From positions 35,042 to 99,041 of the forward strand of contig JAAXHO010000219.1 in NCBI GenBank assembly GCA_012270795.1: 64,000 nucleotides of DNA. Reading direction: 5' to 3'. The notes below the pieces were generated by a model, which saw only the letters and a list, made by a program, of their open reading frames with translations, searched no databases and had not been told where the DNA came from. The position numbers were made by a program, and so were the translations under genes. Positions 1 through 12,210 of the stretch are shown here, one piece after another (within the stretch, counting starts at the first letter, position 1; every line of letters begins with the position of its first letter). Origin of the DNA: Candidatus Poribacteria bacterium (GTDB lineage Bacteria; Poribacteria; WGA-4E; WGA-3G).

Positions 1-3
1 ATC

Positions 4-567
4 ATGTTAACTGTACCAACACTCACAACCGACAGGTTGATTCTGCGTTCATTTACACTTGAAGATGCTTCTGATGTGCAGCGTCTTGCAGGTGAACGCG
101 AAGTGGCAGCAACAACATGTGCCATCTCACATCCATACAAAGATGGTGTGGCAGAAAAGTGGATTGGCAGCCATAGTAAAGGCTTGAAAACTGGATCTGG
201 AATTGTATATGCCATCACGTTGAAAGAGGCACATGTATCGGATGAGTCTATATTGATTGGAGCGATTGACATAAGAATTGACCAAGCGGAAAAGATAGGT
301 GAACTCGGTTATTGGATTGGTAAACCGTATTGGAATTGTGGGTATTGTACGGAGGCAGCAAATGTAATCCTTTCGTATGGTTTTGACGTTTTAAAGTTGA
401 GAAGTATCCACGCCTTTCATTTTAAGCAGAACCCCGCATCAGGACGAGTGTTGGAAAAGATTGGTATGCAATTTGAAGCGGAATATCCTCGCGCAGCGGA
501 GAAATGGGGTGTTTCTGTAGATTTAGTCAAGTACTGCGTTCATAATAAAATACAAGATTCTCAATAG
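4..567 (+). CDS. GNAT family N-acetyltransferase (RimJ/RimL-like)
   Basis: ORF with RimJ/RimL-like layout: LTTDRLILRSFTLEDA, ELGYWIGKPYWNCGYCTEA, NPASGRVLEKIGM. Confidence 0.9.
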   Translation: MLTVPTLTTDRLILRSFTLEDASDVQRLAGEREVAATTCAISHPYKDGVAEKWIGSHSKGLKTGSGIVYAITLKEAHVSDESILIGAIDIRIDQAEKIGELGYWIGKPYWNCGYCTEAANVILSYGFDVLKLRSIHAFHFKQNPASGRVLEKIGMQFEAEYPRAAEKWGVSVDLVKYCVHNKIQDSQ

Positions 568-655
568 TTTAGAGCTTGTCAAGTTGTATTAATAATGAGC
601 GTCTGATCTACGGCATTGAAGTGTAGGAGTGAATCAACAAGAGGAGGGAGAACTA

Positions 656-913
656 ATGGAAAGGACTATGGCTGAACATCTCATTCAACAAGGCATTGAA
701 CAAGGCATTGAACAAGGCATTGAACAAGGTGAAAAACGCGGTAAGATACAAGCTAAACGTGAGACACTTTTGAAAATGCTTGACCTGCGTATCGGTTCTG
801 TGCCAGTTTCTGTAGCAAATAAAGTCTCAAGAATGCGGAGTCTTACTCGCCTTGACTCGCTTTTGGAACAGGTTGCTACTGCTAATGTGCTTGATGATAT
901 TGATTGGAAATGA
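656..913 (+). CDS. Short C-terminal Rpn/PD-(D/E)XK transposase-associated-type tail with GIEQ repeats
   Basis: GAGGAGGGAG RBS before ATG 656; (GIEQ)n linker followed by KRETLLKMLDLRIG...LDSLLEQVATANVLDDIDW, typical of Rpn-family C-termini; catalytic N-terminus absent. Confidence 0.55.
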   Translation: MERTMAEHLIQQGIEQGIEQGIEQGEKRGKIQAKRETLLKMLDLRIGSVPVSVANKVSRMRSLTRLDSLLEQVATANVLDDIDWK

Positions 914-986
914 TTATTAACTTTGATTGTTTTAGTAGGCTGCAATTGCCTTGAATAGTTTGTATTAAATACGGTTTCTAAAATAT

Positions 987-2456
987 ATGAAATTTGAATG
1001 GTTTGTAGCCTCACGTTATTTACTTTCACGTAGAAAACAGTCGTTTATCTCAATCATCAGTATCATCTCAATTGCGGGCGTTGGTCTCGGTGTTGCGACG
1101 GTGATATTAGTGATTGCTGTGCTTGATGGTGTTGAACATGGACTTAGAGATAGGTTCCTTGCGAATGAGGCACATGTCGTCCTGCGATTAATTGGTAACA
1201 ATTTTTTCGGCGATTACCAAGACAGAATTGAGCGTATAACAGATGTTGAAGGAGTTGTTGCTGCGTCACCAGTTGTGTATTCACAGATGGGCGTTTTCCA
1301 AACTGGTGGCGAGGGGATTAAGGACACTATTTTTGTGAAAGGCATCGATACGGCGCAAGAGGATAAAGTCACAGGTTTTTCACATTTTGTTGAGGGGTCA
1401 GTAGACTTTCAGACATCCCCATTAATAAAGGAAGCAGCACTCAGAGAAGGTGAGACGATTTCGGGGGGTATGGTGGTTGGTTCGCGCTTGGCGGCACGCT
1501 TAGGGATCGGAGTGGGTGACGTTTTAAGGCTTGTCGTAAGTCTTGATGAGAATCCAGGATCTATTGGTTCCCCTACTTTCTTGGTTGACTTTTCAAATTT
1601 TGTTATTATCGGATTCTACGAATCAGAACTTGCGGTCTATGACAATCAGATTGCGTATATAGCAAAGGAAACTGCACAAGAACTTTACGATGCAGAAGAC
1701 AAAGTTAATGTAATTTTGGTGAAATTAGAAGATGCAGAGATGGCATCTGAACTCAGTGTATTGATAGAAGACGCTGCACAGTTTTCAGATATCATTGACA
1801 GAGCGATAACGACGACGTGGTTAGAAACACATGCCTCTTTGTTTGCTGCGTTGAAGTTGGAAAAGATCGCAACAGTTATCATTGAAGCACTTATCATATT
1901 GGTTGCTGCTTTTAATATCGCAAGTACGCTTATCATGACAGTGATGGAAAAGACACGGGATATTGGGACATTGCGAACTTTGGGGGCATCCCGTGGAAAC
2001 ATATTAGGCATATTTATGATTCAAGGCAGTGTGATCGGCATGTTAGGGACTATTGCTGGTTCAGCATTAGGGCTGGGTTTGTGTTGGTTGTTGAGCAACA
2101 ATGTTGTTAGACCGTCCCCGTTGTATGCGTTTGGTGCTATAGCATTATTAATTATCTGTCAGATCGTAATTGCTTTCCGACGTTTGATACCTCATGGAAC
2201 AATCAGAAAATTGGGAATGTCAGTTTTCTGGGTAGTTGTTGTAGGTTTTGTGTTATACTGCTTTGTTAAACCTATCTCTTTGAAAGAATTGGGTTTAAGT
2301 GGTATCTATCAAATGAATGAACTGCCGATCAGAGTCAATTGGTTTTTTGTGGGTTTCATCAATTTACTCTCGTTTTTAATATGTTGGTTAGGGACTACCT
2401 ATCCGGCATGGCAAGCATCTAATCTGAAACCTATTGAAGCACTGCAATACGAATAG
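987..2456 (+). CDS. ABC transporter permease, LolC/LolE (FtsX/MacB) family
   Basis: N-terminal FEWFVASRYLLSRRKQSFISIISIISIAGVGLGV, several TM segments, C-terminal YPAWQASNLKPIEALQYE. Confidence 0.92.
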   Translation: MKFEWFVASRYLLSRRKQSFISIISIISIAGVGLGVATVILVIAVLDGVEHGLRDRFLANEAHVVLRLIGNNFFGDYQDRIERITDVEGVVAASPVVYSQMGVFQTGGEGIKDTIFVKGIDTAQEDKVTGFSHFVEGSVDFQTSPLIKEAALREGETISGGMVVGSRLAARLGIGVGDVLRLVVSLDENPGSIGSPTFLVDFSNFVIIGFYESELAVYDNQIAYIAKETAQELYDAEDKVNVILVKLEDAEMASELSVLIEDAAQFSDIIDRAITTTWLETHASLFAALKLEKIATVIIEALIILVAAFNIASTLIMTVMEKTRDIGTLRTLGASRGNILGIFMIQGSVIGMLGTIAGSALGLGLCWLLSNNVVRPSPLYAFGAIALLIICQIVIAFRRLIPHGTIRKLGMSVFWVVVVGFVLYCFVKPISLKELGLSGIYQMNELPIRVNWFFVGFINLLSFLICWLGTTYPAWQASNLKPIEALQYE

Positions 2457-2511
2457 AAAAGTCCTGAAAGCAAGAAGATGCACAATCTAACAGATTATGC
2501 TACAAGATTCA

Positions 2512-3219
2512 ATGACTAATTTAATAAGAATTGACAATTTACACAAATCGTTTTATGATGGTGACTCTGAGCTCAAGGTACTTAAAGGCGTTAACCTTGA
2601 AGTTCGTAATTCAGAGATTCTTGCAATAATGGGAGCATCAGGCGTAGGAAAAAGTACTTTGCTGCATCTTTTGGGAACACTTGATCGCCCAACAGATGGA
2701 CGCATCTATTACGAGGATCAAGATATAACGGCATTCACTGAACGGGACCTTACTCGTTTTAGAAATGAAGCAATCGGTTTTGTATTTCAGTTTCACCAAT
2801 TGTTGCCAGAATTCGCAGCATTAGAAAATGTCGCAATGGGTGGACTCATTCGAAAATCAAAGTCTGTGAAATTCGATGATAGCAATAGTCTGAACATTGG
2901 TGGTGTATATGAAACAGCGGTACATCTTCTTAATAGTGTTGGTCTTTCAGAACGTCTTGAACATTATCCAAGCCAACTATCAGGTGGAGAACGTCAAAGA
3001 GTCGCTATAGCCAGAGCCCTTATCAATCAACCTAAAGTAGTGCTTGCGGATGAACCGACAGGCAACATAGATGATAAGACGAGTGAATCCGTACTTGATG
3101 TATTGCAGGATATCAATGAGCGTCTCAATCAGACATTTGTTATTGTGACCCATGACTCACGTTTATCAGAACGCGCGCATAGAACGGTTCAGCTTGTGGG
3201 TGGAAGGATTGCTGGTTAA
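2512..3219 (+). CDS. lolD: Lipoprotein-releasing ABC transporter ATP-binding protein
   Basis: Walker A GASGVGKST, signature LSGGERQRVAIARAL, Walker B VVLADEPTGNID; downstream of LolC/E-type permease. Confidence 0.92.
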   Translation: MTNLIRIDNLHKSFYDGDSELKVLKGVNLEVRNSEILAIMGASGVGKSTLLHLLGTLDRPTDGRIYYEDQDITAFTERDLTRFRNEAIGFVFQFHQLLPEFAALENVAMGGLIRKSKSVKFDDSNSLNIGGVYETAVHLLNSVGLSERLEHYPSQLSGGERQRVAIARALINQPKVVLADEPTGNIDDKTSESVLDVLQDINERLNQTFVIVTHDSRLSERAHRTVQLVGGRIAG

Positions 3220-3258
3220 TAGGACTATAAAAAACTTGTATATAGGAAGGTATAGGTA

Positions 3259-4140
3259 ATGTTGATTTATGTCGACGGAGAATATTTTTCACCAGAGGAA
3301 GCAAAGATTTCTGTATTTGATCACGGTTTGCTTTATGGTGATGGGGTATTTGAAGGTATCCGATGTTACAATGGATATGTCTTTAAACTGGATGAACACT
3401 TAGAAAGACTCTACGATTCTGCTAAATCGCTAATGTTAAAGATTCCTATTCCGATTGAAGCAATGCAGGAAGCTACACTTGAGACGCTCCGTCGAAATCA
3501 ACTCCGGGAAGGATATATTCGGTTGGTCGTAACCCGCGGAATCGGAGATTTAGGCCTTGATCCCGATAAGTGTCACAACCCATCTGTGATCATAATTGCC
3601 GACAAGATAACGTTATATCCGCAACATTACTACGAAAATGGTTTGGAAATTGTCACAGTTTCAGTGAGAAGGAATTATCCTGAAGCGATCAACCCACGAA
3701 TTAAATCATTAAACTATCTGAACAACATTCTTGCGAAAATAGAAGGGAAGCAATCTGGTGCTGTGGAAGTTTTGATGCTGAATACAGATGGATATGTAGC
3801 AGAATGTAGTGGAGATAACATCTTTATTGTGAAAGATGAGATGATCGTTACACCCCCACCACATCTCGGTATTCTTGAAGGCGTTACCCGGAATTGTGTG
3901 ATTACGCTTGCACGTGAAGCTGGATTTGAAGTTGAGGAACGCGTTTTTACACGACACGAAATTTATATTGCTGATGAATGCTTCTTAACAGGAACAGCAG
4001 CGGAAGTGATTCCGGTTGTTAAGCTTGACCAACGTGTGATTGGCAATGGTGAACCGGGCAAAGTTACACAGAAACTCATCGCTGCATATCGGCATTATGC
4101 AAATAACTTTGGAACACAAATCTTTCCTGAGGATGTATGA
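3259..4140 (+). CDS. ilvE: Branched-chain amino acid aminotransferase (class IV PLP)
   Basis: YVDGEYFSPEEAKISVFDHGLLYGDGVFEGIR, RIKSLNYLNNILAKIE, DECFLTGTAAEVIPV. Confidence 0.93.
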   Translation: MLIYVDGEYFSPEEAKISVFDHGLLYGDGVFEGIRCYNGYVFKLDEHLERLYDSAKSLMLKIPIPIEAMQEATLETLRRNQLREGYIRLVVTRGIGDLGLDPDKCHNPSVIIIADKITLYPQHYYENGLEIVTVSVRRNYPEAINPRIKSLNYLNNILAKIEGKQSGAVEVLMLNTDGYVAECSGDNIFIVKDEMIVTPPPHLGILEGVTRNCVITLAREAGFEVEERVFTRHEIYIADECFLTGTAAEVIPVVKLDQRVIGNGEPGKVTQKLIAAYRHYANNFGTQIFPEDV

Positions 4141-4203
4141 AACGAAAAAACAACGGAACAAATCAAATCACCTAAAACGCAATTATTAAGGAGAATATTT
4201 CCC

Positions 4204-6642
4204 ATGTCCGATCTAATGAAATCGTTACTTACACCTGTTATTGGTATAATAATGGTATTGATTCTATCGGTTATACCGAGTTTCACTATTTTTGCCGAAG
4301 AGACACCCAAAACACCTTTAGGACCACAACCTGCAGAAGAAACAACATCAGACGAATCAGTTGAAGAAACCCCTTCCTCCACATCTGTTGACGATATGTT
4401 TGTGGTCAAGCGGATTGAGTTTGAGGGTATCCAAACACTTCGCAAGGAGATGTTGCTGACATTGATACAAACGCAGGTTGGTCAAGAAATCTCTGATGAA
4501 TTGATTACCAAGGATATTGAGAACCTCTACAAAGACACAGGATTCTTCTATGATATTAAAGTGGATGTAAAAAAAACTGAAGGTGGGGGTTTTGTTGTAA
4601 CTTATATCCTTGATGAAAGCCCTAAAGTGGAAAGTATCAACATCATAGGAAATGAAGAGATAGATACGGGAAAAATCATGGATAAGGTAACGCTTCGTCG
4701 TTCAGAGATTTTCAATGATCGTCTGCGTTGGGATAGTGAACGGGCTATCAAAAAACTCTATCATGAAAAGGGGTATTACCTCGTAAATATCCAAGTACAT
4801 ATAGATGTCAATTCAGACGAGAACACGAATCAGATTACATTTGAGATAGAAGAAGGACCGCGTGTAAGAATTACAGAGATCAATTTTATAGGAAACAGCC
4901 AAGTAGAAGCCAAAAAACTGCGCAAAAAGATGAAAACGCGGGTCGGTAAGCACTTTGATGAGATTCTATTTGAGGAGGAGGATTTGGGATTTACGATCAG
5001 AAATTACTATCAAGACCTCGGTTTTGCACAGGTAAAAATTTTGGGACATGAGAAACGGTTCACCGAAGACAAAACAGGATTGATTCTTGATATTAAAGTG
5101 GATGAGGGTGCTCAATTCATTCTTGGTAAATACTACATTGAACTTGAATTTGGTGAGAAAATAGTATTTTCTGAGAAGAAGCTCCTGAATATGCTGGATC
5201 CTGCTGAAGGTGAAGTTTTCAATAGAGATATATTTGAAGAATCCATTGCACAACTGCAACAAAGCTATCTTGATAAAGGTTATCTTCTTGCGGAAGTCGT
5301 CCCGCAGCCCCATTTTGATGAGGTAACTGCGTCTGTGGACATTACCTTGAAAATAAATCAAGGAGATGTTATAATCATTGACAATGTACCGATTCAGGGT
5401 TTAGAAAAGACAAATGAAAATGTGATTCGTCGTGAGTTGAATTGGTTAAATATCAAGTCAGATGAGTTACTTGATGTGAAGTCGCTGCGTAAAGCGCGTC
5501 AGCGTCTTTTCCAAATGGGACCGTTTATACGTGCGGTTGATTTTGTTCCGAGTGATACGGAGAACGATAGTCGAAAAAATCTTGTTGTAAATATTGCGGA
5601 ATCTCCTACGACTGGTACATTGAGTGTTGGTGGTGGTTATGGGAGTGAGGGTGGTATTTTCGGCACTGCTGAGATCGGACAGCATAACCTATTTGGACGT
5701 GCGTATCGGATACATTTGAAGGGAGAACTTGGTACTCGCGACCACTATACTGCAGAGGCAAGTTTTGGCACGCCTTGGATTTTTGGTAGCCCGACACGGC
5801 TGAATGCTCGTATTTACAACAATCGTAGGTTTCGTCGCAATTATCGTGCTGCAGCCGCCTATGATCCGGATTCATATTTAAAGGATAGGTATATTTGGGA
5901 TACACGTGGAGGTTCTATCTCATTAGGTCGTCCGATTGCTTATGATATTGACTTGTCGGTAAGGTTTCGTAATGAATTGATAAAAGCCAACACACCTGAA
6001 GAGGAGTTGTTCAATCGGTCAACAAGAAGTATTCTTTTCGCGGTTGGACGCGATACCCGTGATTATCGGACATCGCTGTATGACCCAATGGGGGGTAGTT
6101 CAAATAGCATCTCTTACGAGTATTCTGGTGGCTTTTTAGGTGCTGATAACGAGTTCCAGAAATATACTGCGGATACGAGTTGGTTCTTCAACCCGTGGTG
6201 GAATCATGTTTTTGCTATCCATGCGCGTGCGGGTTATATGAAGAGTAGAGATGAAGATAATAGAGAACTATTCTACGAAAAGTTTTATCTGGGTGGAGTA
6301 GACACTGTCCGTGGTTATGAGGATTGGGAGATCTATCCTGATCCGCTTAATTCCGATACACCGAATCCGTATGGGGGTAACAAAGTATTCTTCTCCAATT
6401 TTGAGTATCGTGTTCAAGTGTCACCCCAGTTGACAACAGCTCTTTTCTTTGATGTTGGGCAGGTATGGGATGAAAGTGTTGGAAACCCATTTCGTCAAAT
6501 TAACCTGAAACGTGGGGCAGGTGTAGAAGCACGTTTACAGATGTTGGGTATGTTGGCAAGGTTTGGTTGGGGTTATGCGTTTGATCGGCAAAATCGTGCG
6601 CCTCAAGGTAAGTTTTATTTTACGATCGGTCCCGGATTTTAG
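4204..6642 (+). CDS. bamA: Outer membrane protein assembly factor BamA (POTRA repeats + Omp85 barrel)
   Basis: Signal peptide, repeated POTRA-like segments, C-terminal barrel with VRGYEDWEIYP...GGNKVFFSNFEYRV and terminal FYFTIGPGF. Confidence 0.95.
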   Translation: MSDLMKSLLTPVIGIIMVLILSVIPSFTIFAEETPKTPLGPQPAEETTSDESVEETPSSTSVDDMFVVKRIEFEGIQTLRKEMLLTLIQTQVGQEISDELITKDIENLYKDTGFFYDIKVDVKKTEGGGFVVTYILDESPKVESINIIGNEEIDTGKIMDKVTLRRSEIFNDRLRWDSERAIKKLYHEKGYYLVNIQVHIDVNSDENTNQITFEIEEGPRVRITEINFIGNSQVEAKKLRKKMKTRVGKHFDEILFEEEDLGFTIRNYYQDLGFAQVKILGHEKRFTEDKTGLILDIKVDEGAQFILGKYYIELEFGEKIVFSEKKLLNMLDPAEGEVFNRDIFEESIAQLQQSYLDKGYLLAEVVPQPHFDEVTASVDITLKINQGDVIIIDNVPIQGLEKTNENVIRRELNWLNIKSDELLDVKSLRKARQRLFQMGPFIRAVDFVPSDTENDSRKNLVVNIAESPTTGTLSVGGGYGSEGGIFGTAEIGQHNLFGRAYRIHLKGELGTRDHYTAEASFGTPWIFGSPTRLNARIYNNRRFRRNYRAAAAYDPDSYLKDRYIWDTRGGSISLGRPIAYDIDLSVRFRNELIKANTPEEELFNRSTRSILFAVGRDTRDYRTSLYDPMGGSSNSISYEYSGGFLGADNEFQKYTADTSWFFNPWWNHVFAIHARAGYMKSRDEDNRELFYEKFYLGGVDTVRGYEDWEIYPDPLNSDTPNPYGGNKVFFSNFEYRVQVSPQLTTALFFDVGQVWDESVGNPFRQINLKRGAGVEARLQMLGMLARFGWGYAFDRQNRAPQGKFYFTIGPGF

Positions 6643-6748
6643 ATTCTATTTTTATGAGCCGAACGAATTCCGTAGATGAACGTATCTGTTGATTGGAAAT
6701 TATAATTATAGATTATTTAGTATTCTGCAAGAAATAAAAGGATATATT

Positions 6749-7348
6749 ATGAAGAAATTTTTGTTAGTTGCTTTCCCATTGATGCTGATTTTGTTTATAT
6801 CAGGTAGCATTGGTCAAGAAATGTTCAAAATAGGTGTTGTAGACACTCAGAAAGTGTTAGAAAATTATGAAAAATATATTGAAGCGGATAAGTTACTAGA
6901 TGCAGCTGAAGCGCGTTTGAAAGAAAAACTTGATGCTATGGGTAAGGAAATCGAAACGTTACAAGAGAGAAAAGAAAAAACGGAACTTTTTGTGGAGGAA
7001 GCACAGACTGCTGAATTAGAGGAAGATATTAGAAAGAAACAGTTGGAAGCTCAGCAAGAACTCAATCGTGGCAGGGAGGTACTTCTTCAAAAACAGAAGG
7101 AACTGTTTGAACCGATTTTTAAGGAAATTGAGAAACTGATTATTGAAACAGGTAAAGCTGAAAAATACGACCTTATTCTCAATAAACAAGCTGTGCTCTT
7201 TGTGAATGAGAAGTATGATATAACCGACAAACTGATTAAAGCTATCAATAAAAATGCTAAAAAAGATGATGCAGCCAAACAAGACGAGGCTGATACGAAA
7301 GAGGACAATACCGAGAAACCCCCCGAACAGAATGATGGGAACAAATAG
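6749..7348 (+). CDS. Periplasmic chaperone OmpH/Skp family
   Basis: Signal peptide from MKKFLLVAFP; KIGVVDTQKVLENYEKY, coiled coil, YDLILNKQAVLFVNEKYDITDKLIKAIN; between bamA and lpxD. Confidence 0.9.
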   Translation: MKKFLLVAFPLMLILFISGSIGQEMFKIGVVDTQKVLENYEKYIEADKLLDAAEARLKEKLDAMGKEIETLQERKEKTELFVEEAQTAELEEDIRKKQLEAQQELNRGREVLLQKQKELFEPIFKEIEKLIIETGKAEKYDLILNKQAVLFVNEKYDITDKLIKAINKNAKKDDAAKQDEADTKEDNTEKPPEQNDGNK

Positions 7349-7407
7349 TATCTGAATTCTCTTAGCAGTTAAAAAATAGGGATTTTTAATTTCGCGATGA
7401 GGTAGAT

Positions 7408-8466
7408 ATGAATATAAAACTCAAAGATATTTGTGAGCATCTTGATGGTGAACTAACCGGTGATGGTGAAATCGAAATCACAGGTGTTTCGGGTATTATG
7501 GAGGCAGTACCCAGCCAAATTACCTTTGTTGCGGATACGAAATACCTTTCTGCTATAGCCACGACTCAAGCATCTGCTATCATCATTAGGCACGGGGTTT
7601 CCGGTAATGGTAAACCGACGATATGTGTTGACAATCCGTATTGGAGTTTTGTCAAGGTCATGGAGTTATTCATATCGAATTCAGAGCAGCAGACTCAACG
7701 CGGTATCCATGAAACTGCAATTATTGGAGAGAATGTTGTCTTAGGAGAAGACGTAACCATAAAGGCATATACTGTCATTGGTGATAATGTAGAGATTGGC
7801 GATAGAACAGTCATTATGCCGCTTGTCTATGTGGGGAGCGGCAGCAAAATTGGCAGTGATGGCTTGGTTTACTCTCAAGTCAGTATTCGTGAAGACATCA
7901 CTATTGGAGATCGTGTCATACTTCATAGTGGTACGGTCATCGGTAGTGATGGTTTTGGTTTTACGCCGGATCCTATACAAAAGCGTCCTTACAAAATACC
8001 CCAAATTGGTACCGTTGTGATTGAGGACGATGTTGAAATAGGCGCGAATACGACGATAGATAGAGCGACACTTTCTGAGACAGTGATTAAGCGTGGTACG
8101 AAACTTGACAACCTTGTTCAGATTGCACACAATGTTGTACTCGGGGAGGATTGCTGCCTCGCTGCACAGACTGGTATCGCTGGTAGTACTGTACTTGGTG
8201 ACCGCGTTAATATTGCGGGTCAGTCTGGTGTGATAGGTCATCTTAAGGTTGGTGAAAATACAGTTATCTATTCAAAATCTGCTGTCACGAAGAACATCCC
8301 CCCCGGTAGCCATCTATCCGGCATCCCTGCTCGTCCGCACAAACAGGAGTTACGTTCTCAAGCAACAGCACGTAAGTTGCCGGAAGTGATGAAAGAGATC
8401 TCAGTGCTCCAGAAACGCGTTGAGGAGCTTGAGGCAAAACTTCAAGACTTGGAAGAAGAGTCTTAG
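7408..8466 (+). CDS. lpxD: UDP-3-O-(3-hydroxyacyl)glucosamine N-acyltransferase
   Basis: Hexapeptide left-handed beta-helix repeats, GSDGFGFTPD, IAHNVVLGEDCCLAAQTGIAGST. Confidence 0.95.
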   Translation: MNIKLKDICEHLDGELTGDGEIEITGVSGIMEAVPSQITFVADTKYLSAIATTQASAIIIRHGVSGNGKPTICVDNPYWSFVKVMELFISNSEQQTQRGIHETAIIGENVVLGEDVTIKAYTVIGDNVEIGDRTVIMPLVYVGSGSKIGSDGLVYSQVSIREDITIGDRVILHSGTVIGSDGFGFTPDPIQKRPYKIPQIGTVVIEDDVEIGANTTIDRATLSETVIKRGTKLDNLVQIAHNVVLGEDCCLAAQTGIAGSTVLGDRVNIAGQSGVIGHLKVGENTVIYSKSAVTKNIPPGSHLSGIPARPHKQELRSQATARKLPEVMKEISVLQKRVEELEAKLQDLEEES

Positions 8467-9120
8467 ATGAAACTCCTTTCTATAAATGTATCAAAACCGA
8501 AACCAATCACCTACAATGGTAGGATTGTTTATACTGGTATTTTTAAAGAACCGGTTGCGGGGATAGTGATGCTGAGAGAGAAAAATATTGATGGTGACGG
8601 ACAAGGGGATTTGAAGGTACACGGTGGAACATATAAAGCTATCTATGGGTATCCCTTTGAACATTACGCATATTGGCAGCAGGAATTGAATAGAGAGGAT
8701 TTGTCTTTTGGTCAATTCGGTGAAAATCTGACTGTTGAGGGTATGCTGGAATCGGAAGTAAAAATCGGTGATATCTTTCAAATAGGTTCAAGTGTGCGAC
8801 TACAGATAACACAGCCGCGAGTGCCGTGCTTCAAATTAGGATACAAAATGGGAATGGCCGACTTTCCTAAACAGTTTTTGGAAAGTCGGCATGTAGGTTT
8901 CTATTTTCGGGTTCTTGAAGAAGGAGAAATCACAGCAGGCGAGACGATTTCTTGTGTTGAGAATGTGGCGGATTCAATGAGTGTTACGGAGATAGTCAAC
9001 TTACGATATTTTGACACTAACAATTATGAGAAGATAGCGAAAGCCAGAAAACTGCCTGCTCTATCACCGAGTTGGAAAGAGGACTTTGGACGAATCTTGA
9101 AGGCAAAAGACTTGTTGTAG
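8467..9120 (+). CDS. MOSC domain protein (YiiM-like)
   Basis: [61 protein letters not shown]. Confidence 0.9.
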   Translation: MKLLSINVSKPKPITYNGRIVYTGIFKEPVAGIVMLREKNIDGDGQGDLKVHGGTYKAIYGYPFEHYAYWQQELNREDLSFGQFGENLTVEGMLESEVKIGDIFQIGSSVRLQITQPRVPCFKLGYKMGMADFPKQFLESRHVGFYFRVLEEGEITAGETISCVENVADSMSVTEIVNLRYFDTNNYEKIAKARKLPALSPSWKEDFGRILKAKDLL

Positions 9121-9125
9121 ACATT

Positions 9126-9872
9126 ATGGAAATATTCGAAGTAAGAACTAAATTGGGTACGAGTACAGCCGCTGCAATGGCTGCAAGCACAAAACTGCAG
9201 GAAGCCATCAATGCCAATGGACATGCAAGTTTCATTGTTGCTACGGGTGCATCTCAGTTTGATTTCCTGAATGCGTTGACTGCTGATTCCTCTATAGACT
9301 GGTCAAAAACAACGATGTTCCATCTGGACGAATACATCGGTATTTCTGATACACATCCAGCCAGTTTCCGTAAGTATCTTCAGGAGAGATTAGTTGATAT
9401 TGTTCAGCCAAAAACAGTGCATTTCCTGAATGGTGAAGCGGATGATCCGCAGGTAGAATGTGACAGACTCAACCAAATTATCTCACAACACACGATTAAT
9501 GTTGCATTTGTCGGAATCGGTGAAAATGGACACCTTGCTTTCAATGATCCTCCTGCTGACTTTGAGACAGAGGAGCCGTATATCATCGTGGAATTAGATG
9601 AGGCGTGCCGTTTGCAGCAGGTTGGTGAAGGATGGTTCACAGATTTGTCTGAGGTGCCGACACAGGCAATCTCAATGTCTATCCATCAGATTATGAAATC
9701 GGAAACGATTATTTGTACGGTGCCTGATGAACGCAAAGCGGAAGCTGTACGAAATTGCTTATTTGGTGAAATTTCCCCGATGCATCCTGCCTCTATTCTG
9801 CAAAATCATTCGGATTGTAGCATCTTCCTTGATGCTGGGTCGGCGTCTTTGTTGACATCTGTTTCTCCATAA
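9126..9872 (+). CDS. nagB: Glucosamine-6-phosphate deaminase / 6-phosphogluconolactonase family
   Basis: [43 protein letters not shown] at 9126 preferred to upstream 9072. Confidence 0.85.
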   Translation: MEIFEVRTKLGTSTAAAMAASTKLQEAINANGHASFIVATGASQFDFLNALTADSSIDWSKTTMFHLDEYIGISDTHPASFRKYLQERLVDIVQPKTVHFLNGEADDPQVECDRLNQIISQHTINVAFVGIGENGHLAFNDPPADFETEEPYIIVELDEACRLQQVGEGWFTDLSEVPTQAISMSIHQIMKSETIICTVPDERKAEAVRNCLFGEISPMHPASILQNHSDCSIFLDAGSASLLTSVSP

Positions 9873-9878
9873 TAAAAG

Positions 9879-9912
9879 AAATCGGGTAGAATGTATTTTC
9901 CACCCGATTTTT
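9879..9912 (+). terminator. Rho-independent-like terminator between nagB and convergent groEL
   Basis: AAATCGGGT (9879-9887) / ACCCGATTT (9902-9910) stem followed by T residues. Confidence 0.7.
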
Positions 9913-9957
9913 GCGATTGTATATTTCTCATAGATGTCTATGAGAGCATGTCCAGGA

Positions 9958-11592
<1,635 letters not shown>

Positions 11593-11596
11593 TTAC

Positions 11597-11890
11597 TTAA
11601 TTAGTAACTTTGGCTAAGATATCATCTTCGCGCAAAATGAGAAATTCATCATTTTCGTAAGTTACTTCGGTGCCGCCATATTTTGCGAACAGAACTTTGT
11701 CGCCGACTTGGACATCAACAGATTGCCGTTCACCGTTTTCAAGGATTCGTCCTTTGCCAACAGCGACGACTTCGCCTTCTTGAGGTTTTTCTTTGGCGGT
11801 GTCTGGGATAATGATTCCACCACTGGTTTTTTGTTCGTCCTCTTCAGAACGTTTGACGAGAATTCTATCACCAAGAGGTACAAGTGCCAT
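11597..11890 (-). CDS. groES: Co-chaperonin GroES
   Basis: [50 protein letters not shown] at 11890, upstream of groEL. Confidence 0.97.
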   Translation of the reverse strand: MALVPLGDRILVKRSEEDEQKTSGGIIIPDTAKEKPQEGEVVAVGKGRILENGERQSVDVQVGDKVLFAKYGGTEVTYENDEFLILREDDILAKVTN

Positions 11891-12064
11891 ATCTTCATTC
11901 CCTCCTACGGGTAAAAAAGTTTTACGGGAATTTTGAACCCGTTTCAGATTATTCTTTTTATACACTTACTTTAGATATTTATAGCAAGATGTGTGCCAAT
12001 TTGAGGAATGTAGGTATAGACGCATTTTGTGTGGTATAGTGTTAAATTTGATGGTGCAAATATG

Positions 12065-12117
12065 TGACATTTTGTCATTTATTTGGATTATTATTCGCCA
12101 AGTGTGTCATTTTGACA
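12065..12117. promoter_or_regulatory. Two TTT-centred inverted repeats 40 bp apart upstream of groES (putative operator)
   Basis: TGACA-TTT-TGTCA at 12065-12077 and TGTCA-TTT-TGACA at 12105-12117. Confidence 0.35.
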
Positions 12118-12170
12118 TAGCAAATAGTTTTGAAACATGATGCCAAATTGCGCGCACATTGTTACATTGT

Positions 12171-12210
12171 ATCTCATAAATGCATTTTTGTCCAAATACA
12201 CCGAATCGCG
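12171..12210. repeat. Left half of an interrupted TCTCATAAAT...ATTTATGAGA hairpin repeat
   Basis: ATCTCATAAATGCATTTTTGTCCAAATACACCGAATCGCG aligns with the uninterrupted copy at 48513-48610. Confidence 0.75.

Noticed and set aside
4204-6642. Minus-strand ORFs within bamA (4966-5361, 5467-5685, 5606-5905)
   Set aside because: Antisense shadow ORFs without features.
11891-12130. CIRCE (HrcA) operator upstream of groES
   Set aside because: TTAGCACTC-N9-GAGTGCTAA not found; only TGACA/TGTCA dyads are present.
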